Source of the DNA: Rahnella woolbedingensis
GTDB taxonomy: Bacteria > Pseudomonadota > Gammaproteobacteria > Enterobacterales > Enterobacteriaceae
NCBI RefSeq assembly: GCF_003602095.1
Contig: NZ_RAHH01000011.1
Location: forward strand, 1 to 64,000
DNA: 64,000 bases
Direction of reading: 5' to 3'
Shown: piece by piece, positions 61,427-64,000 of the stretch
How the letters are laid out: the number at the start of each line of letters is the position of its first letter
Position numbering within the stretch: position 1 is the first letter of the stretch
The notes under the pieces: generated by a model
Database searches by the model: none
What the model saw: only the letters and a program-made list of their open reading frames with translations
What the model was told of the DNA's origin: nothing
Translations under genes and position numbers: made by a program

Positions 61427-61740
61427 AAAAGGCCTGAGAATGGCTGGAAATATTGTTAAACGTTTCTAAAACGCATCTTTTTAGTCTCAAACCCCCCTAT
61501 AATCCACCGGTTACTTGATGTAACCGGTGGATTATCTTCATAATATGTTCCAGAACGCCGCATCCGGCGATCATTCCCAGAATATTTTTGATGACTGCGC
61601 GACTTTGCAGGAAAAGCGCGGTCTAACGAAGGGCTGTATTTTTCGTCCTTAAACTTACGCATTCAGTTCCTGTGGGCGAGTCAACTGACACCGGCAGGAC
61701 AGCAAATTTAAAATTAGATTGTCATTACGTAGGGGTTCAC
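61427..61740. other. Intergenic region between dctA and yhjJ with a large hairpin
   Basis: 314 bases with no supported gene. An open frame through 61672 leads into yhjJ and is only its upstream extension. The main feature is the perfect 16-bp inverted repeat at 61499-61535, listed separately. Confidence 0.55.
61499..61535. repeat. Perfect 16-bp inverted repeat (large hairpin) after dctA
   Basis: ATAATCCACCGGTTAC at 61499-61514 pairs without mismatch with 61520-61535; the loop is TTGAT. No clear T-run follows in either direction (ATTATCTTC rightward; AGGGGGGTT leftward), so it is a poor terminator. It may be a transcript-end stabiliser or a protein-binding palindrome. Confidence 0.85.
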
Positions 61741-63258
61741 ATGCAGGGCACCAAAATCCGTTTACTCATTGGTGGATTGTTGCTGGCAGCAGCCGCAAGT
61801 CATGTGCAAGCTGAAGCATTACAGCCTGATCCTGCCTGGCAGCAGGGCAAGCTGAACAATGGATTTACCTGGCAGTTGCTGACCACCCCGCAACGCCCGA
61901 GCGATCGTATCGAATTACGCCTGGTGGTCCGCACCGGCTCGCTGGCAGAATCTGCCCAGCAATCGGGCTATGCCCATTTTCTTCCGCGTCTGGCACTGAT
62001 GCACAGCGAAGGATTCAGCACGTCTCAGTTACAGTCTTTATGGCAGCAAAGTATTAATCCGCAGCGCCCGCTGCCACCGGCTGTCAGTTCTTACGACTTC
62101 ACCATGTACAACCTGAGCCTGCCCAATAACCGTCCAGATCTTCTCAAGGATGCGCTGAACTGGCTGGCGAACACTGCCGGTAAAATCTCTGTCACACCGG
62201 CGCTGGTGAGTGCCGCGCGTCAGGAATCTCAGGATCCGGTGGGCTCGTTACCGCAAAATACGCAGGATGCCTGGTGGCGTGCGCGTATGGCGGGTTCGAC
62301 GCTGGTCGGCCACAGTCCCGATCAGTTACCGACAAAACCCGTCAATATCGAAGCGTTAACGAAGTTCTATCATCAGTGGTATACCCCTGATGCGATGACG
62401 CTGTTTGTGGTCGGCAATGTCGATGGCCGTGGTCTGAGCGAACAAATCAACCGGACTTTCTCCGTTCTTAAGGGCAGCCGTCAGACGCCACAAACTTTGC
62501 CGACGCTGTCTGAAGTCACCACCAAGTCGATGACTGTGATGGATGAAAACCTGACTCAGGATCGTCTCTCATTAATGTGGGACAACGCCTGGCAGCCGAT
62601 TCAGGATTCACAGGCGCTTTCCGCTTACTGGCGCAGTGATTTAGCCCGTGAGGCGCTGTTCTGGCATTTGCAGGAAGCTCTGAAAAGCGCTTTCGAATCG
62701 AAGAAAGATGCCACCACACCGGGCCCGGCGCTGGGCTTTGACTGCAACGTGCAGTATCAGCGCGCCCAGTGTGCTATCCGCATCGAAGCCCCGCAGGAGA
62801 AACTTGCGGAGCTGTTTAAGCGACTTTCCGAAGAGTTGCTGGTGGTACGTGATAAAGGCATTTCACAGGCTGAGTTTGATGCGCTGATTGCGCAGAAAAA
62901 CGATCAACTGAGCAAGCTCTTCGCGACCTATGCGCGTACCGATACGGATGTGCTGATGAGCCAGCGTTTACGCTCTCAGCAGAACGGCGTCGTGGATATC
63001 GCACCTGAGCAATACCAGCAGTTGCGTCAGCAGTTCCTTTCCACGCTGACGTTGCCGGTACTGAATCAGGAGCTGAAACAGCAGCTTTCCCGTGAACCCG
63101 CCATGCTGATTGCACAACCGAAAGGCGAGCCTGAACTGAATGCCGGTGAACTGCGGGCTGTGTATGACAAAGTGATGGCCCCGGCGGAGGCAGCTCCGTC
63201 TGCGGATGCCCCGGTCACGGATGCGCCAGCGGCATCGGCGGCGACGAGTGCGCAATAA
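61741..63258 (+). CDS. yhjJ: YhjJ, periplasmic M16-like protein without the zinc motif
   Basis: A 505-residue exported protein with an insulinase-like (M16) fold. The signal peptide is residues 1-23, cut after VQA. The start MQGTKIRLLIGGLL and the run LQPDPAWQQGKLNNGFTWQL match E. coli YhjJ. Where active M16 peptidases have HxxEH, this has AHFLPRLALMH, so zinc binding is lost, as in E. coli YhjJ. The C-terminus is Ala and Pro-rich. I chose the ATG at 61741 from homology; the frame is open to 61672. Function is unknown. It lies between dctA and kdgK, as in E. coli. Confidence 0.92.
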   Translation: MQGTKIRLLIGGLLLAAAASHVQAEALQPDPAWQQGKLNNGFTWQLLTTPQRPSDRIELRLVVRTGSLAESAQQSGYAHFLPRLALMHSEGFSTSQLQSLWQQSINPQRPLPPAVSSYDFTMYNLSLPNNRPDLLKDALNWLANTAGKISVTPALVSAARQESQDPVGSLPQNTQDAWWRARMAGSTLVGHSPDQLPTKPVNIEALTKFYHQWYTPDAMTLFVVGNVDGRGLSEQINRTFSVLKGSRQTPQTLPTLSEVTTKSMTVMDENLTQDRLSLMWDNAWQPIQDSQALSAYWRSDLAREALFWHLQEALKSAFESKKDATTPGPALGFDCNVQYQRAQCAIRIEAPQEKLAELFKRLSEELLVVRDKGISQAEFDALIAQKNDQLSKLFATYARTDTDVLMSQRLRSQQNGVVDIAPEQYQQLRQQFLSTLTLPVLNQELKQQLSREPAMLIAQPKGEPELNAGELRAVYDKVMAPAEAAPSADAPVTDAPAASAATSAQ

Positions 63259-63290
63259 GGTTTATGGCAGGCAGTTAAGTAAAAGTTCGG

Positions 63291-63476
63291 TCTGCTCCCT
63301 CCCATGCAAAGGGGAGGGTTGGGGTGGGGTATTAAAGTCAAATCAGGCAGTTAAATTGTGCTTTGACAGTTGTTTAGGTTTGTAAAACCCCCTCCCAACC
63401 TCCCCCTTCGCAGGGGGAGGAGTAAAACCAAAGCGAATACAACCCGGTCTGCTCCCTCACTTTCTCAGGGAGGAGC
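63291..63476. repeat. REP-like element cluster between yhjJ and kdgK
   Basis: Three units: a G-rich arm at 63291-63335, a C-rich arm at 63384-63426 and a shorter hairpin unit at 63448-63476. The first two match the two arms at 19438-19533, with small changes. It sits between the convergent genes yhjJ and kdgK, a typical site for repetitive extragenic palindromes. Confidence 0.87.
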
Positions 63477-63481
63477 AACGA

Positions 63482-64000
63482 TTATACGTGCTTGGGCATA
63501 AACTCCATCGGGATGATCGCCCCGCGATGCTGGATAACGGTGCTTGCCGTTTCATGTCCGCGAACCGCTGCTTCCACTGCGCTGCCGCCGGTGAGCCTCA
63601 CGGCTAAATATCCGGCGCTGAAGGAATCGCCTGCTGCGGTCGTATCAATCACTTTCTCTTTCGGCAATTTCACCGCTGGCACATCATGCTGCTCGCCTTC
63701 GGCGCTGGACACGATGCAGCTGTCGGCTCCGCGTTTCACCACCACTTCGCTGACGCCCAGCGCATGAGTGCGCGCAATCACTTCGTCATACGGTTTCTGG
63801 CCCCACAACATGTCTTCGTCGTCGAGCGTCAGGAAGGCGATATCCGTGCAGGAAAGCATCGCGTTGTAGGCGGACTGCGTCTGTTCTTTGCTGGCCCACA
63901 GACGCGGACGGTAGTTGTTGTCAAAAATGACTTTGCCACCGCGTGAACGGCAGGCTTTTAGCAGGGTCATCAGGCGGTCGCGACTTTCATCGTTAAGGAT
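63482..64000 (-). CDS. kdgK: 2-dehydro-3-deoxygluconokinase KdgK (partial, C-terminal part)
   Basis: Sugar kinase of the PfkB/ribokinase family that phosphorylates 2-keto-3-deoxygluconate in the pectin and hexuronate path. Only the last 172 residues are inside the window; the start lies beyond 64000. GGKVIFDNNYRPRLWASKEQT and the catalytic anion-hole motif DTTAAGDSFSAGYLAVRL, with its catalytic Asp, match E. coli KdgK nearly exactly. It reads leftward and is convergent with yhjJ. Confidence 0.95.
   Translation of the reverse strand: MLNDESRDRLMTLLKACRSRGGKVIFDNNYRPRLWASKEQTQSAYNAMLSCTDIAFLTLDDEDMLWGQKPYDEVIARTHALGVSEVVVKRGADSCIVSSAEGEQHDVPAVKLPKEKVIDTTAAGDSFSAGYLAVRLTGGSAVEAAVRGHETASTVIQHRGAIIPMEFMPKHV

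Overview
The window is a 64 kb stretch of an enterobacterial chromosome. Many genes recognisably match Escherichia coli proteins (mdfA, wecH, idnD, yfcF, yeaQ, eptB, dppABCDF, bcs genes, hmsP/pdeK, dctA, yhjJ, kdgK). The order eptB - tRNA-Pro - dpp, and bcs - hmsP - dctA - yhjJ - kdgK, is the order known from enterobacteria. An ATP-dependent urea amidolyase operon with its own urea ABC transporter, and a cellulose operon carrying bcsD and a bcsO-like gene, point to a Rahnella/Ewingella-like member of the Yersiniaceae. That genus assignment is inference; no rRNA lies in the window.

Layout. 1-11.8 kb holds metabolic and stress genes: the 5' part of mdfA, wecH, a GlxA-like regulator with a cysteine hydrolase, a DJ-1 protein, idnD, a benE transporter with a divergent XRE-cupin regulator and two 16-bp palindromes between them, three GNAT acetyltransferases, yfcF, yeaQ and an orphan Phd-like antitoxin. 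11.8-15.25 kb is an AT-rich scar bounded by a 112-bp direct repeat. It holds a beta-helix (pectate-lyase-like) gene and at least three decayed gene fragments. 15.2-27.2 kb is one urea-use operon read leftward: atzF, uca, a GntR regulator and urtABCDE. 27.5-28.6 kb is ohrR-ohr. 28.8-38.4 kb holds eptB, tRNA-Pro(UGG) with a duplicated 3' end and terminator, a PrlF-YhaV toxin-antitoxin pair, and the dipeptide operon dppABCDF with a CA-rich leader likely read by the GcvB small RNA.

38.6-45.5 kb is accessory: an OmpA-type porin, an IprA-like regulator, then an array of three DUF3289-like genes, all broken, and five intact DUF943-like small membrane proteins. The array arose partly by tandem duplication: a decayed copy of the 3' end of bcsZ lies in its middle. 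This is the most unusual region of the window. 45.5-57.4 kb is the cellulose operon bcsO-bcsQ-bcsA-bcsB-bcsC-bcsD-bcsZ, read leftward. It is divergent from hmsP, which encodes a c-di-GMP phosphodiesterase. Because BcsA has a PilZ domain that senses c-di-GMP, the two units probably act on the same output. The window closes with dctA, yhjJ and the C-terminal part of kdgK.

Most functions come from recognised family motifs and remembered homologues. Operators, promoters, terminators and repeats come directly from base patterns. No searches were run.
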